A DNA stretch of 64,000 bases from Pseudobutyrivibrio sp. UBA3626 (GTDB lineage Bacteria; Bacillota; Clostridia; Lachnospirales; Lachnospiraceae): the NCBI GenBank assembly GCA_002373675.1, contig DFLF01000017.1:1-64000 (forward strand). Direction: 5' to 3'. Under the pieces are notes generated by a model. The model saw nothing but the letters and a program-made list of their open reading frames with translations. It was not told the DNA's origin and did no database searches. How positions within the stretch are numbered: the first letter of the stretch is position 1; each line of letters starts with the position of its first letter. A program made the translations under genes and the position numbers. Positions 23,848 through 32,632 of the stretch are shown one piece after another.

Positions 23848-26800
23848 TTATTTCACCCTGCAGTAAGAGAATGTATCTACCCATCCAGCTAATGCTGAAA
23901 TATGTCCGAAATCTCTCATATATGAACCTTTACCATTTTGACGTTCGTATTCATCAGAATCATAATTAGCTCTTCCATAGGTCTTTGTGTACTCCATCGA
24001 TTTAATCATATCCGGCCTTTTAAATGAATAAACCATGTCCCCGGTCTTATTCCGAAGATTCTCAAAGCCTCTCGTTATTAGCTGAACATACTCTGGATCA
24101 CAATACCATACGGATTTTAGCATTAATGCTCCATTGCACTCTCCGCCATCAGGAAGAGATGTATCACGCTTATAATAAAATTCTTCCGAAATTTTGCGCG
24201 CAAATCCATAATCATGCATTAAAGCGTCTCTAAAATCAGTAGGACTATATCTTAATACAACACTCAAATAACATATTGTTCTATTTCCTGCACTATCTAC
24301 AGCTTCTATTGGAAGTACAGTTCTTGCTTTTTTCCCTTTATCTAAAATATCATCAATATTAAAATCAATAATCCTTACAGATACATTATTTCCATCTTCT
24401 TTGTCATTTACCTTTACTTTTGCAAGCTTTAATATCGCATCCTCGGTATTATATTTATTTCTGATCATATCATAATCAAGATATATTTCCTTACATGTAA
24501 TAGTCGGATATTCATCCCATATTGCATACACGTCAGCTGTACCAGATTGTTCAAGCTTTGCATTCCATGGAGAAGTTAACGCCTTATAATCACTATGTGC
24601 ATTCTTAATATTGTTAACTATTGCACGTGCGTTCATATTAGGCTTATTTTCGTATCCTAGCCCTCGTACAGCGTTTGCATCAAGCCAAACATCCATTAAG
24701 TTAACAATATTATTATATATAATACTTTCATAATCTTTTTTTGTAGCATAGCTTACTGTAGACCATCCTTGGAATGACGAAACATTATCCTTTTTTCCAA
24801 GCGTATTAATAACGTCTCCTTTATCAATCATATAATATGTATAATCCTCTTCGATGCCAGTTCCCTTAATATCTCTGGTAATATGATCATTCTTTTCATA
24901 TTCTTTACCAAAAATATTTCCACTCTGCAGAAAATATTCAGAATTTAAGCTATAGAATTCATCATCCGTAACAGCATCATATTCGTCACCGCTCTCATCT
25001 ACAGCACCATTAGGATTATAATTAAGCCTACCTGTATTCCTTTTCCATCGAGCAACAAAATTTACATCGTTATCGTTTACAGGTGTATAATACGAGCCAC
25101 CACTATATATTTTGCCATCAGGAGCTCCCCATCCAACAAAATCATAGCCCTCTCTTATCGGTGTAGGAAGCTGCATTGAATTAATCTTCCAACGTCCTGT
25201 CATATTTACTGTTCTATTTGATACCGTTAAGTTTTTAAATGTTCTATTGGGTTGATAGTAATTAGATGCATCATTTATATTTCCACTACCTGTACACACT
25301 CTACCCTCTTTTTTAGCATTTGCAGCCCAATGTGATACTAGGGATGTACCTGTATAGCCCCCAAATGCGTTATACAAATCAGGGTTTACATTTGCATATC
25401 TTGCAGCGTTGTATGTTTTATCATAGGCTGATGATGTTGTTCTTGAATAGTCAACATATGTACCGAATATACCCACATCGTTGTCACTATCCCAACCAAG
25501 AAATGTTTTAGTTGTTTTTACATTTCCTACAGCAGAACCACCATTAGAGTCAAATACTAGATTAGCACTCTTATATTTAGAAGGGGCTGCTTGTACTGTA
25601 TATGCTGAATCAAATTGGCAGGATTGTGTGGAATACTCATTGTAACCATTATTATAGTTATATTTCACACTATATGTTTTCGGTGTCCAAATGGCTGTTG
25701 CAACAAGGTTTTGTCCGGCACATAATTCTGGCCAGTATCCTGTCAAAAATGTATTAGCAGGTAATAGTTGCCTATAATTATCAAAGTCATAGCCATTAAA
25801 CACATCCAAAATACCACTACAATGTTCTGCTATTATGTTTTTCTGTGAATAATCATCCCCTGTAGTTTTATGCTCTGGTAGGCTTCTCCATGATTCACGA
25901 ATACCATAATTCCAGAAATGTGAGTTCAAACTTGACATGTTATATCCAAATGCCGCTTTCAAATCGTTGTACCTATTTGCATAATCAACCAAATTTGTAA
26001 TGGTATGCTTAACTCTCCATTGCCCGTTATCACTTATATACCAGCCTCTAAAGTTATAGCCTGGTTTTGTAGGTGTCTCAGAAGCACCTATTCCTACTCC
26101 AAACCAGTTATTACCACTAGTGCCATCGTATTCCCATGTAACAGATGTTGCCCCATCTTTGAAAGCTCCACCATTAGTGTCGTATGTTACTTTATAGTTT
26201 TTTGCTCTTGTATAAAAAACAATATCTTTATCGTGAAAACCTATTCCACCATATCTATCAACATAGTTTGGATACCATTTGTCAGAATCCTTATGATATT
26301 CAGGTGTGTAATTTTGCCAACTATTTCCCGGATGGTCTAATTCTCCACTTCCTGTGTATTCCCATACACCATTATTATCAGTCCATACTCGAATCCAAGG
26401 TGTTGTATTAGAAATGTTACACCCGCTATATTCTATCTGACATTCCTCTGCATTTATCATTCTTACGGTGATTGTACCACCACCATATAGACCGATTGCG
26501 GACTCTCCATGTGTCCCCGGACCTACTAAGTCGCTAAAATTAAAATCTTGGTCATAATTATCAAAGCTCTCATACACCTGAACTCTCCAACTACCCTTTA
26601 GTCCTTTGACACGAACATCTCTCCATATTACAACTGAGTCATTCTTTTGTAGGGTTATATCTTCTGTTATTCCATTTACATCTTCTACTATCTGCTTTTC
26701 ACTATCTTTATTACTATTTGATAAAACAATATTCTCTTTTGCAAGATAACCTCTGCCAAATGAATTTACATCTGTCAACTTAATTGCTGAGTTTGTTAAT

Positions 26801-28053
26801 GTTTCTTCTATATCAGCATTTGACATATTATCATTCTCTGTTTCATCATCAGACATAGCTAGTGATTTAATCATTGCAACGAAACTTGTTACATAGGCAG
26901 AACTTACTGATGTACCATCTATTTTTGTAGTTACTTCTCTACTGTCAATAACTCTTGTGTATTCATAGTGTCCGTTTGCGATATAGTCCAAACCTCTACC
27001 ATAATTTGAGTAATCTGTTTTCTTTACATTATCATCTGTAATTTCTTTAGTTGTATCTATAATATCTACACTACCTATTGTGATAGCACTACTTACATTT
27101 GCTGGTGTGTACTCTGACACATCCTTATTATCATTACCAGCACTTACCACAACTACAATACCATTGTTATATGCTTCATTAATAGCTGATTCAAGCAACT
27201 TACTTTGTCCTACTCCAGACATAGAAAGATTGATTACACTTACCTTGATGTCGTGGTTTTTGTTATAATCAATAACATATTTAATACCTTGGTAAGCTGT
27301 TAGTGTAGTTCCCATACCATTATCATCTAACACTTTAATAGGCATTATCTTCAGATTAGCAAGATTAGCTGTATCAAGGATAATTCTTGACATAGTAGTA
27401 CCATGACCATCTTTGTCTTGGTAATTCCCATTTGTCTCAATGAAATCCTTACCCTCTACCACCTTTTCATCAAAAATTCCCTCAGAAGAATTTAATCCTG
27501 TATCGAGGACTGCAACAATTATATCTTTAGCCTCTAATGTAGCATTATCATTTTTTTCTTTATTCGTATCTGCTATTTCTTCTTTTGCTATATCATTATT
27601 AGCTTCATCCTTATTATCTATATCTTCAGGAGTGTCACTAATCATATCTACTTCTACTTCGATTCCAGCTTCTTTATAGAAATTATATGCATTTTCTGTT
27701 TCTTCAGGAGAAATGTATTCTACAATATATATATTATCTAAATGTTGTACAGATTTAATTACATCAGTAGAATCTTTAAACTCCATATCCTCTTGACTGG
27801 TTATAATTAATCGACATGAAGCATATATATTATCATTATTTTTAATATTGGAAGTATCTACTTCTAATTCATTTGAATTTGATACATCCTTTACTTCTTC
27901 AGGTTGTATTTCAGATAATGACTCTCCATTATTCTGATTCTCAGACGGTATTAATTCAGTTGCACGTGCGATTATGCTTGTTGTAAGCAACATAGAAAAC
28001 ACCAATATTAATGATAAAACTGATGAAAATACCTTTTTTACATTCTTGTTCAT
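23848..28053 (-). CDS. secreted subtilisin-like (S8) serine protease with InlB-type repeats
   Basis: The product has 1,401 residues. A signal peptide (VKKVFSSVLSLILVFSMLLT) precedes a pro-region. The S8 catalytic domain has Asp184 in AVLDTG, His217 in DGHGT, oxyanion Asn307 in SAGND and Ser382 in DGTSVSS. Then come an Ig/jelly-roll-like segment and several Listeria-Bacteroides (InlB) repeats, seen as YDTNGG, FDSNGG, YNPNGA with FRGWY and FLGWD steps. There is no LPxTG or other wall anchor. The start at 28,053 follows AAGGAGG. It sits in the same operon as two pilin-like proteins, suggesting that it acts on or with the surface pilus, or as an adhesin during mating (inference). Confidence 0.88.
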   Translation of the reverse strand: MNKNVKKVFSSVLSLILVFSMLLTTSIIARATELIPSENQNNGESLSEIQPEEVKDVSNSNELEVDTSNIKNNDNIYASCRLIITSQEDMEFKDSTDVIKSVQHLDNIYIVEYISPEETENAYNFYKEAGIEVEVDMISDTPEDIDNKDEANNDIAKEEIADTNKEKNDNATLEAKDIIVAVLDTGLNSSEGIFDEKVVEGKDFIETNGNYQDKDGHGTTMSRIILDTANLANLKIMPIKVLDDNGMGTTLTAYQGIKYVIDYNKNHDIKVSVINLSMSGVGQSKLLESAINEAYNNGIVVVVSAGNDNKDVSEYTPANVSSAITIGSVDIIDTTKEITDDNVKKTDYSNYGRGLDYIANGHYEYTRVIDSREVTTKIDGTSVSSAYVTSFVAMIKSLAMSDDETENDNMSNADIEETLTNSAIKLTDVNSFGRGYLAKENIVLSNSNKDSEKQIVEDVNGITEDITLQKNDSVVIWRDVRVKGLKGSWRVQVYESFDNYDQDFNFSDLVGPGTHGESAIGLYGGGTITVRMINAEECQIEYSGCNISNTTPWIRVWTDNNGVWEYTGSGELDHPGNSWQNYTPEYHKDSDKWYPNYVDRYGGIGFHDKDIVFYTRAKNYKVTYDTNGGAFKDGATSVTWEYDGTSGNNWFGVGIGASETPTKPGYNFRGWYISDNGQWRVKHTITNLVDYANRYNDLKAAFGYNMSSLNSHFWNYGIRESWRSLPEHKTTGDDYSQKNIIAEHCSGILDVFNGYDFDNYRQLLPANTFLTGYWPELCAGQNLVATAIWTPKTYSVKYNYNNGYNEYSTQSCQFDSAYTVQAAPSKYKSANLVFDSNGGSAVGNVKTTKTFLGWDSDNDVGIFGTYVDYSRTTSSAYDKTYNAARYANVNPDLYNAFGGYTGTSLVSHWAANAKKEGRVCTGSGNINDASNYYQPNRTFKNLTVSNRTVNMTGRWKINSMQLPTPIREGYDFVGWGAPDGKIYSGGSYYTPVNDNDVNFVARWKRNTGRLNYNPNGAVDESGDEYDAVTDDEFYSLNSEYFLQSGNIFGKEYEKNDHITRDIKGTGIEEDYTYYMIDKGDVINTLGKKDNVSSFQGWSTVSYATKKDYESIIYNNIVNLMDVWLDANAVRGLGYENKPNMNARAIVNNIKNAHSDYKALTSPWNAKLEQSGTADVYAIWDEYPTITCKEIYLDYDMIRNKYNTEDAILKLAKVKVNDKEDGNNVSVRIIDFNIDDILDKGKKARTVLPIEAVDSAGNRTICYLSVVLRYSPTDFRDALMHDYGFARKISEEFYYKRDTSLPDGGECNGALMLKSVWYCDPEYVQLITRGFENLRNKTGDMVYSFKRPDMIKSMEYTKTYGRANYDSDEYERQNGKGSYMRDFGHISALAGWVDTFSYCRVK

Positions 28054-28066
28054 TTCTAAGCCTCCT

Positions 28067-28840
28067 TTATAAAACCTTTGAAAATAACATATTAGCAAAT
28101 TTTTTTTCAATTGCTGCATCATGTTCTTTAATCTTCTTTTTTATTTCAATTTGTTCCTGATTGAGTAAACCGTCTGGAAGATTTTTAATTATAATTCCTT
28201 CCTTCCTATTGAAATACTTAATAAAATCTGATATATTTATATTAACGAAAGAAGTAACGCCGTCAGACGGACTCTCCTCTTTTATAGAGTGCATATCCGT
28301 GTTGGTAAGTGCTTCTTTCTTTATATTTGTAATACTAATTTCTCCAACAGATATAATTAAATAAAACTGATTCGTTTTATTATCTAATTCTTCTATTGTT
28401 ATTTTTACAGGATAAACGCTATCTTTATCACAAAATGCACTTATTAAATGACTGACTTGTTTTACATATATTCTTTTATAATTATTATGTCTATATTTCT
28501 CTACTTCAATCTTTAATGCATTTAAACATACATCATCAACTACCGTTAATAGTTTTGCTAAATTTACTAAATTAGCATTTCTTTTTGTCATTTGACCTAT
28601 AGATTCTTTCAAAGTTGTTTGTGTAAATTTTATGTCAAAATCAAATTCATCAAATAGTATGTATTTATTTTTTATATCCAATTCTTCTATAAATCTTTTT
28701 AATGCTTTTGCAATACTTTCTTTTGAATTTGTTATTTTAAGTTCTTTAGACTTATCCCATTCTACTATCTTAAGCGTTTTATTTTTTAAAATACTAGTAC
28801 GTTCTTCGTCAGACGAATTTATATCTATTGTTTTATTCAT
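28067..28840 (-). CDS. protein of unknown function in the pilus/subtilase operon
   Basis: The product has 257 residues, acidic and lysine-rich, with no signal peptide, membrane helix or motif that I recognise. It starts at 28,840 (GAGGG upstream) and ends 13 bp before the subtilase start, so the two are probably translated together. Central segments (YPVKITIEELDNKTNQFYLI) look like beta strands of a small alpha/beta domain. A cytoplasmic partner for the secreted protease or the pilus is conceivable but unsupported. Confidence 0.6.
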   Translation of the reverse strand: MNKTIDINSSDEERTSILKNKTLKIVEWDKSKELKITNSKESIAKALKRFIEELDIKNKYILFDEFDFDIKFTQTTLKESIGQMTKRNANLVNLAKLLTVVDDVCLNALKIEVEKYRHNNYKRIYVKQVSHLISAFCDKDSVYPVKITIEELDNKTNQFYLIISVGEISITNIKKEALTNTDMHSIKEESPSDGVTSFVNINISDFIKYFNRKEGIIIKNLPDGLLNQEQIEIKKKIKEHDAAIEKKFANMLFSKVL

Positions 28841-28856
28841 ATATGAAACCCTCTTA

Positions 28857-29462
28857 TTATTTAAAAACCGCTTCCAAATTATAATCACTATCCAATGTAT
28901 CAGGAATAATAACTACTTCATTGGTCTTTTTATCTAACCAATAATCAAAATCTCCATAGGATGCTGGCACATTAACTGTAGGAAAATCATCTCCCTTTGC
29001 ACACTCAAAGGTTCTGTATATTATTCCATTAATGTAATAATTAACTTTTAATGTAGGCTCTTCTATATCTTTATCAAGCACTGCTGTACAGCTAGCTTGT
29101 GCTTTCGTTAATTCTCCATCTGGATCAGTAAATGTTTCCTCAACATACAACATTATTAAACCTTTTTCGTAATCAATGCCTGATACCGTAATATCTACCT
29201 GTAGATTAGGATCTTCCTTTCCGTCCTTTCCTTTGCTTATATCACTTAAAATAAGCTGGCAAGCGTCTGCAACAAATTCTTCAGAATCATTTATAGTATA
29301 TTTTTTTGCTTCAACGAGATTTGCTATTGAATCTTCTACTGAATTCTGTAATGAACGATCTAAATTGTCTTGCTTTGAGGTTTTACCTTCAATTGTCATA
29401 ATACAAAGAATTATTAAAACAATAATTACTACTGATGTTACGCCATACACAATATATTTCAT
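28857..29462 (-). CDS. pilin-like membrane protein with an InlB-type C-terminal domain
   Basis: The product has 201 residues. An N-terminal hydrophobic helix (residues 3-24, YIVYGVTSVVIIVLIILCIM) leads into an amphipathic helix, as in Tad minor pilins. The C-terminal 60 residues resemble one InlB-type repeat: VNYYINGIIYRTFECAKGDD, then DYWLD and DYNLEAVF. Its neighbour encodes another single-helix protein, and the subtilase downstream carries the same kind of repeats. I read it as a surface component of the pilus; the family assignment is tentative. Confidence 0.55.
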   Translation of the reverse strand: MKYIVYGVTSVVIIVLIILCIMTIEGKTSKQDNLDRSLQNSVEDSIANLVEAKKYTINDSEEFVADACQLILSDISKGKDGKEDPNLQVDITVSGIDYEKGLIMLYVEETFTDPDGELTKAQASCTAVLDKDIEEPTLKVNYYINGIIYRTFECAKGDDFPTVNVPASYGDFDYWLDKKTNEVVIIPDTLDSDYNLEAVFK

Positions 29463-29476
29463 AAAATGCTCCCTTC

Positions 29477-29938
29477 TTAATTAATACATACCGTTCGATA
29501 AGTATATTCTGAATATCCGTTATCAAGTATTATTTTAAATCTCAGATTATACACTCCTGCTTCATCTACTCTAAATGTTTGGCTATTTTTGTTATATACT
29601 TTATCTAACACGTCTTCGCCACCGAACGAAGCTTCTATTAAGTACACTTCATACGAACTATTATTTGATACATATATCAAATCTTTAATGTTATACTCTT
29701 CTCCAAGTAATATTTCATTAAAACCAATATCATTAATACTTTTGTCTGTATCAAAATCACGATTTATAACTACTTCTTTTTCTTGACCTGTTTCAAATGC
29801 ATCGCTAATTCCTGCCATTATTCCTACTTTTGAATTGTTTTTTGATACGTATATCATTCCAAAAACAAGACCTAGGACTATCAATACTGCTGTCATTGCA
29901 ATGATAGCTCCGCCAAATTGTCGAATCGTTTCTTTCAT
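29477..29938 (-). CDS. pilin-like membrane protein with Ig-like exterior
   Basis: The product has 153 residues. One N-terminal helix (residues 8-31, GGAIIAMTAVLIVLGLVFGMI) is followed by a domain that looks like an Ig/PKD-type sandwich (YVSNNSSYEVYLIEASFGG...AGVYNLRFKIILDNGY). This is the first gene of the unit that also holds the InlB-tailed pilin-like protein, an unknown protein and the subtilase. AAAGGAG precedes the ATG, and the paired TTATAATA element lies 63 bp upstream. Function in pilus assembly or tip decoration is inferred from context. Confidence 0.55.
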   Translation of the reverse strand: MKETIRQFGGAIIAMTAVLIVLGLVFGMIYVSKNNSKVGIMAGISDAFETGQEKEVVINRDFDTDKSINDIGFNEILLGEEYNIKDLIYVSNNSSYEVYLIEASFGGEDVLDKVYNKNSQTFRVDEAGVYNLRFKIILDNGYSEYTYRTVCIN

Positions 29939-30000
29939 AAAGTATCTCCTTTTAAATATTAGTTCATCTATTCTAAGAGAATTCTTTACAGAAAAAATAA

Positions 30001-30040
30001 CTTATAATATTTTTTTTGACCTTTTTTCCACTTATAATAT
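30001..30040 (-). promoter_or_regulatory. paired TTATAATA element 1 (direct repeats)
   Basis: ACTTATAATA occurs at 30,001-30,010 and again at 30,031-30,040, exactly 30 bp apart in the same orientation. It lies between the terminator of the ATPase gene and the start of the pilin-like gene at 29,938. Shared by seven ICE transcription units; probably operator or tandem promoter. Confidence 0.65.
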
Positions 30041-30065
30041 GTTTTTTAAAGAATTGCACTAAAAA

Positions 30066-30085
30066 AAGCCCCATAAGGGGCTTTA
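30066..30085 (-). terminator. intrinsic terminator after the AAA ATPase gene
   Basis: Stem AAAGCCCC / GGGGCTTT followed by T residues on the minus strand, 8 bp past the stop codon. Confidence 0.92.
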
Positions 30086-30093
30086 TATTAATC

Positions 30094-31662
30094 CTATCTA
30101 CATTGTTTTTTACTATAATTATTACTTAAAGTTTGTGATATATTATCAAATACTAGATTTAAATCTTTATATTTATTTAATAAAGACAAAAAATCTGTAA
30201 TATTTACATAAAGATTATTTGACATATCATCATCAGTATCTCCACGATATAATACACATACATTTTCACGATTACCAAATTGATAATCAATTGCTTTCTT
30301 GAAATCTTCGTTTAACAAATGTTTGTTTTGCTCTGGATACGGTTCTGTAGTATGTTTAATCTCAAATCCCCAATATGAATTGATAGATTTATCCCAGATC
30401 AACATATCATATTCTCCGATTTTATTATGTCCGTCATAAAATACTGGTTTATACACTTCATATTTAGTATTATTTAATACATTCATTGTATCAAATAACA
30501 CAATTTGTTCTGTCATATCTCCAAGTATTTTTTCTTCAAGCTTATCTTTCATTATATTTCTATTTTGCTCTGATAAAATACTATAATATGATTCATTTTC
30601 AATAAATTTCAAAGCTTCTTTTAAATGATAGAATTTTATTGCAGGTTGTACAATATAATACTCTAATCTCTCTTGTTCTGAAATCCAAGAATTATTAATT
30701 CGTGTAAATGGTCTTTCTTTAATTATAGACAATACCTGCATATCACGAAGAATCTTTTCAAAATCATTTACTGCCTCTATTGTTAAATTAGTGCTTAATT
30801 TACCAGAAGCATTTATTCTTCTAACAAAATCTTTTGTTATTTCATTTTTTTTCATAACAATACTATCAATAATGTCAGCGTCTACTAAACCATTTAATTT
30901 TGAAATTGGATAGTTAACAGTAGCTGTTGATAACTCATTTTGAAGTTTTTCCTTATTCCAAATACCACTATATAATTCAACCATTCTCTCAATAATAATT
31001 GTTATGTCTTTTTTACTAAATGAATTAAGGTTTTCATAATATGGGCATTTTGCAATACTATTAGCGATATTACTTGCAACCGCACTATCTAAGTATTTAC
31101 AAGCACTCTTATAGTCTTTTACTCTATCTTTTCCTCTAGACATAAGACCACCATATTTTATATAATTATCCATATCATTTGTATTTAAAACACAACAATG
31201 CTCTGCAAAAGAAATATATGTAGTATCAATCGTTTGATTTCTATCAAATAATTCCTCATTTCCTGCAAAATAAAAACCCAAAGAATCAGTTCCCGTAAGT
31301 AATATTTTCATTCCATTTTTTACATATACATCTGATAGCAAAGCAATACTATTAGGAAAGTCTTTAGCTTTTGTTATTTCATCAATGCAAATTATGTTAA
31401 TTCCTTTATTTTTCGCGTTTATTACACAATTTATGACATCACTCATATTATCATTTTCAGAGACTTCATAAAAAACACATTTATCCTTAAATGGGTAATC
31501 TTGTAAAATTTGCTCCATAAGAACCGTTTTGCCAGTTCTTCTCAAACCATATATAACCAAAATATCTTCTGATGTTTTGTCATTAATATATGTTTTGATT
31601 CTATCAAAAGCATATCTTTTATGTTCATATCTTTTAAAAGATTCAATTTCTCTTAATTCCAT
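30094..31662 (-). CDS. AAA+ ATPase of the DUF4143/archaeal-ATPase type with nuclease-like C-terminus
   Basis: The product has 522 residues. Walker A YGLRRTGKTVL is near residues 36-46 and Walker B is IICIDEITKAKDFP. The C-terminal part carries EYDMLIW...WGFEIKHT, the D...ExK pattern of PD-(D/E)xK nuclease-like tails found in this family. Such ATPases are common on mobile elements and have been suggested to be toxin, defence or plasmid-stability factors; their role is poorly known. The start ATG at 31,662 is spaced well from GGAG; a TTG two codons earlier is too close. It is the last gene of the pilus operon and is followed by a terminator. Confidence 0.75.
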   Translation of the reverse strand: MELREIESFKRYEHKRYAFDRIKTYINDKTSEDILVIYGLRRTGKTVLMEQILQDYPFKDKCVFYEVSENDNMSDVINCVINAKNKGINIICIDEITKAKDFPNSIALLSDVYVKNGMKILLTGTDSLGFYFAGNEELFDRNQTIDTTYISFAEHCCVLNTNDMDNYIKYGGLMSRGKDRVKDYKSACKYLDSAVASNIANSIAKCPYYENLNSFSKKDITIIIERMVELYSGIWNKEKLQNELSTATVNYPISKLNGLVDADIIDSIVMKKNEITKDFVRRINASGKLSTNLTIEAVNDFEKILRDMQVLSIIKERPFTRINNSWISEQERLEYYIVQPAIKFYHLKEALKFIENESYYSILSEQNRNIMKDKLEEKILGDMTEQIVLFDTMNVLNNTKYEVYKPVFYDGHNKIGEYDMLIWDKSINSYWGFEIKHTTEPYPEQNKHLLNEDFKKAIDYQFGNRENVCVLYRGDTDDDMSNNLYVNITDFLSLLNKYKDLNLVFDNISQTLSNNYSKKQCR

Positions 31663-31695
31663 TTCCAATACACTCCAATAATTTATTCTACTTTA

Positions 31696-31914
31696 TCATA
31701 ACACATACCTTTGCTCTATCCTTTCCCATTCTTTTTTTGTAATATTATGATGTACATATGCATTTTTACAAAGTGTTCCTGTTAAGAAAGAAGCTTTCGC
31801 CTCATAAGCACCATAATTATCATCTTTATCGTGCTTTTCACATTGCTCCATCATATCTTGAATATCATAAGGTACAGGAAAATCAATTTTTATTTTATCG
31901 TTAATATAATTCAT
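31696..31914 (-). CDS. small protein of unknown function
   Basis: The product has 72 residues and is hydrophilic: MNYINDKIKIDFPVPYDIQD, MMEQCEKHDKDDNYGAYEAK, ending in KKEWERIEQRYVL. GAGG precedes the ATG at 31,914; the frame is open to 31,941. It lies between the small pilins and the AAA ATPase. Size and position are compatible with an adaptor or antitoxin to the ATPase, but nothing in the sequence proves it. Confidence 0.55.
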   Translation of the reverse strand: MNYINDKIKIDFPVPYDIQDMMEQCEKHDKDDNYGAYEAKASFLTGTLCKNAYVHHNITKKEWERIEQRYVL

Positions 31915-32026
31915 AAAAAATCCTCTATTAATATTGTACATTATTAATATTTGTTATCAAAAATTCTAAAAATAGTATATCCATTATCAACTTCATATTC
32001 AAATTATACCACGATTTATGCCCAAA

Positions 32027-32164
32027 TTACATAATACGACTAAGAAATGTATCAAAAACTCCACTAAATGAGCCAATTAAAAACGCTGCTACAATTCCAA
32101 GTATAATAATTCCACATACACTTGCTAATATTAATTCTCCATATTGCTCTAATATATCCTTCAT
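32027..32164 (-). CDS. small pilin-like peptide 2
   Basis: The product has 45 residues: a polar start MKDILEQYGE followed by a hydrophobic helix LILASVCGIIILGIVAAFLI and a short polar tail. The YGE step before the helix resembles the processed end of Flp (type IVb) pilins, where a Glu follows the cleavage point. GGAGA lies upstream. It is close in form to the 34-residue peptide just upstream and to the 58-residue pilin at 35,511. Confidence 0.6.
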   Translation of the reverse strand: MKDILEQYGELILASVCGIIILGIVAAFLIGSFSGVFDTFLSRIM

Positions 32165-32178
32165 TGCACGTCTCCATT

Positions 32179-32283
32179 TCAACCACTAATTGACATCATA
32201 AAAAATGTTAAAATTCCTACAATTGCCAATCCTATTATTGTATAGATAATAGCTTCACCATAATCATCTAATAAATGCTTCAT
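32179..32283 (-). CDS. small pilin-like peptide 1
   Basis: The product has 34 residues: MKHLLDDYGEAIIYTIIGLA then a hydrophobic run and SISG at the end. The YGE motif precedes the membrane helix as in Flp-type pilins. GGGAGAG precedes the ATG. It lies 13 bp after the 108-residue pilin-like gene and 14 bp before the next small pilin, so all are in one operon. Confidence 0.6.
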   Translation of the reverse strand: MKHLLDDYGEAIIYTIIGLAIVGILTFFMMSISG

Positions 32284-32296
32284 AATTATTCTCTCC

Positions 32297-32623
32297 CTAA
32301 TTCAAATCAGAAGTAATCGTACGTTCACTTGTGTAATTAATAATAGGAAGTGTTGTTTTGTATTTTAACGTAATATATCCATGTTGATATGGCGGAATAC
32401 CTGATACATTAACATCTACTTCATATTCATTGTTTGATGCTTCCTTTTTTACATCAGCAACCACACTTGAACTAAAATTACTGCTTTCTATACGTGTACT
32501 TGCATCCTCTAAATAACTATCAGCTTTTCGCGTATCAATTGATGTTGTTATTAAAAGAACGCCTAAGAAAACGCATAAAAATGTAAAAAATATGCCTAAA
32601 AACGCTTTAATTACATTTTCCAT
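32297..32623 (-). CDS. TadE-like minor pilin
   Basis: The product has 108 residues. An N-terminal helix (residues 6-27, KAFLGIFFTFLCVFLGVLLI) is followed by an amphipathic helix and a small beta domain (VDVNVSGIPPYQHGYITLKY). The order helix plus short extracellular domain, next to TadB/CpaF-like genes, is that of TadE/TadF pseudopilins. TAGGAG precedes the ATG; it starts 9 bp after the end of the TadB/C-like gene. Confidence 0.6.
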   Translation of the reverse strand: MENVIKAFLGIFFTFLCVFLGVLLITTSIDTRKADSYLEDASTRIESSNFSSSVVADVKKEASNNEYEVDVNVSGIPPYQHGYITLKYKTTLPIINYTSERTITSDLN

Positions 32624-32632
32624 ATCAATCTC

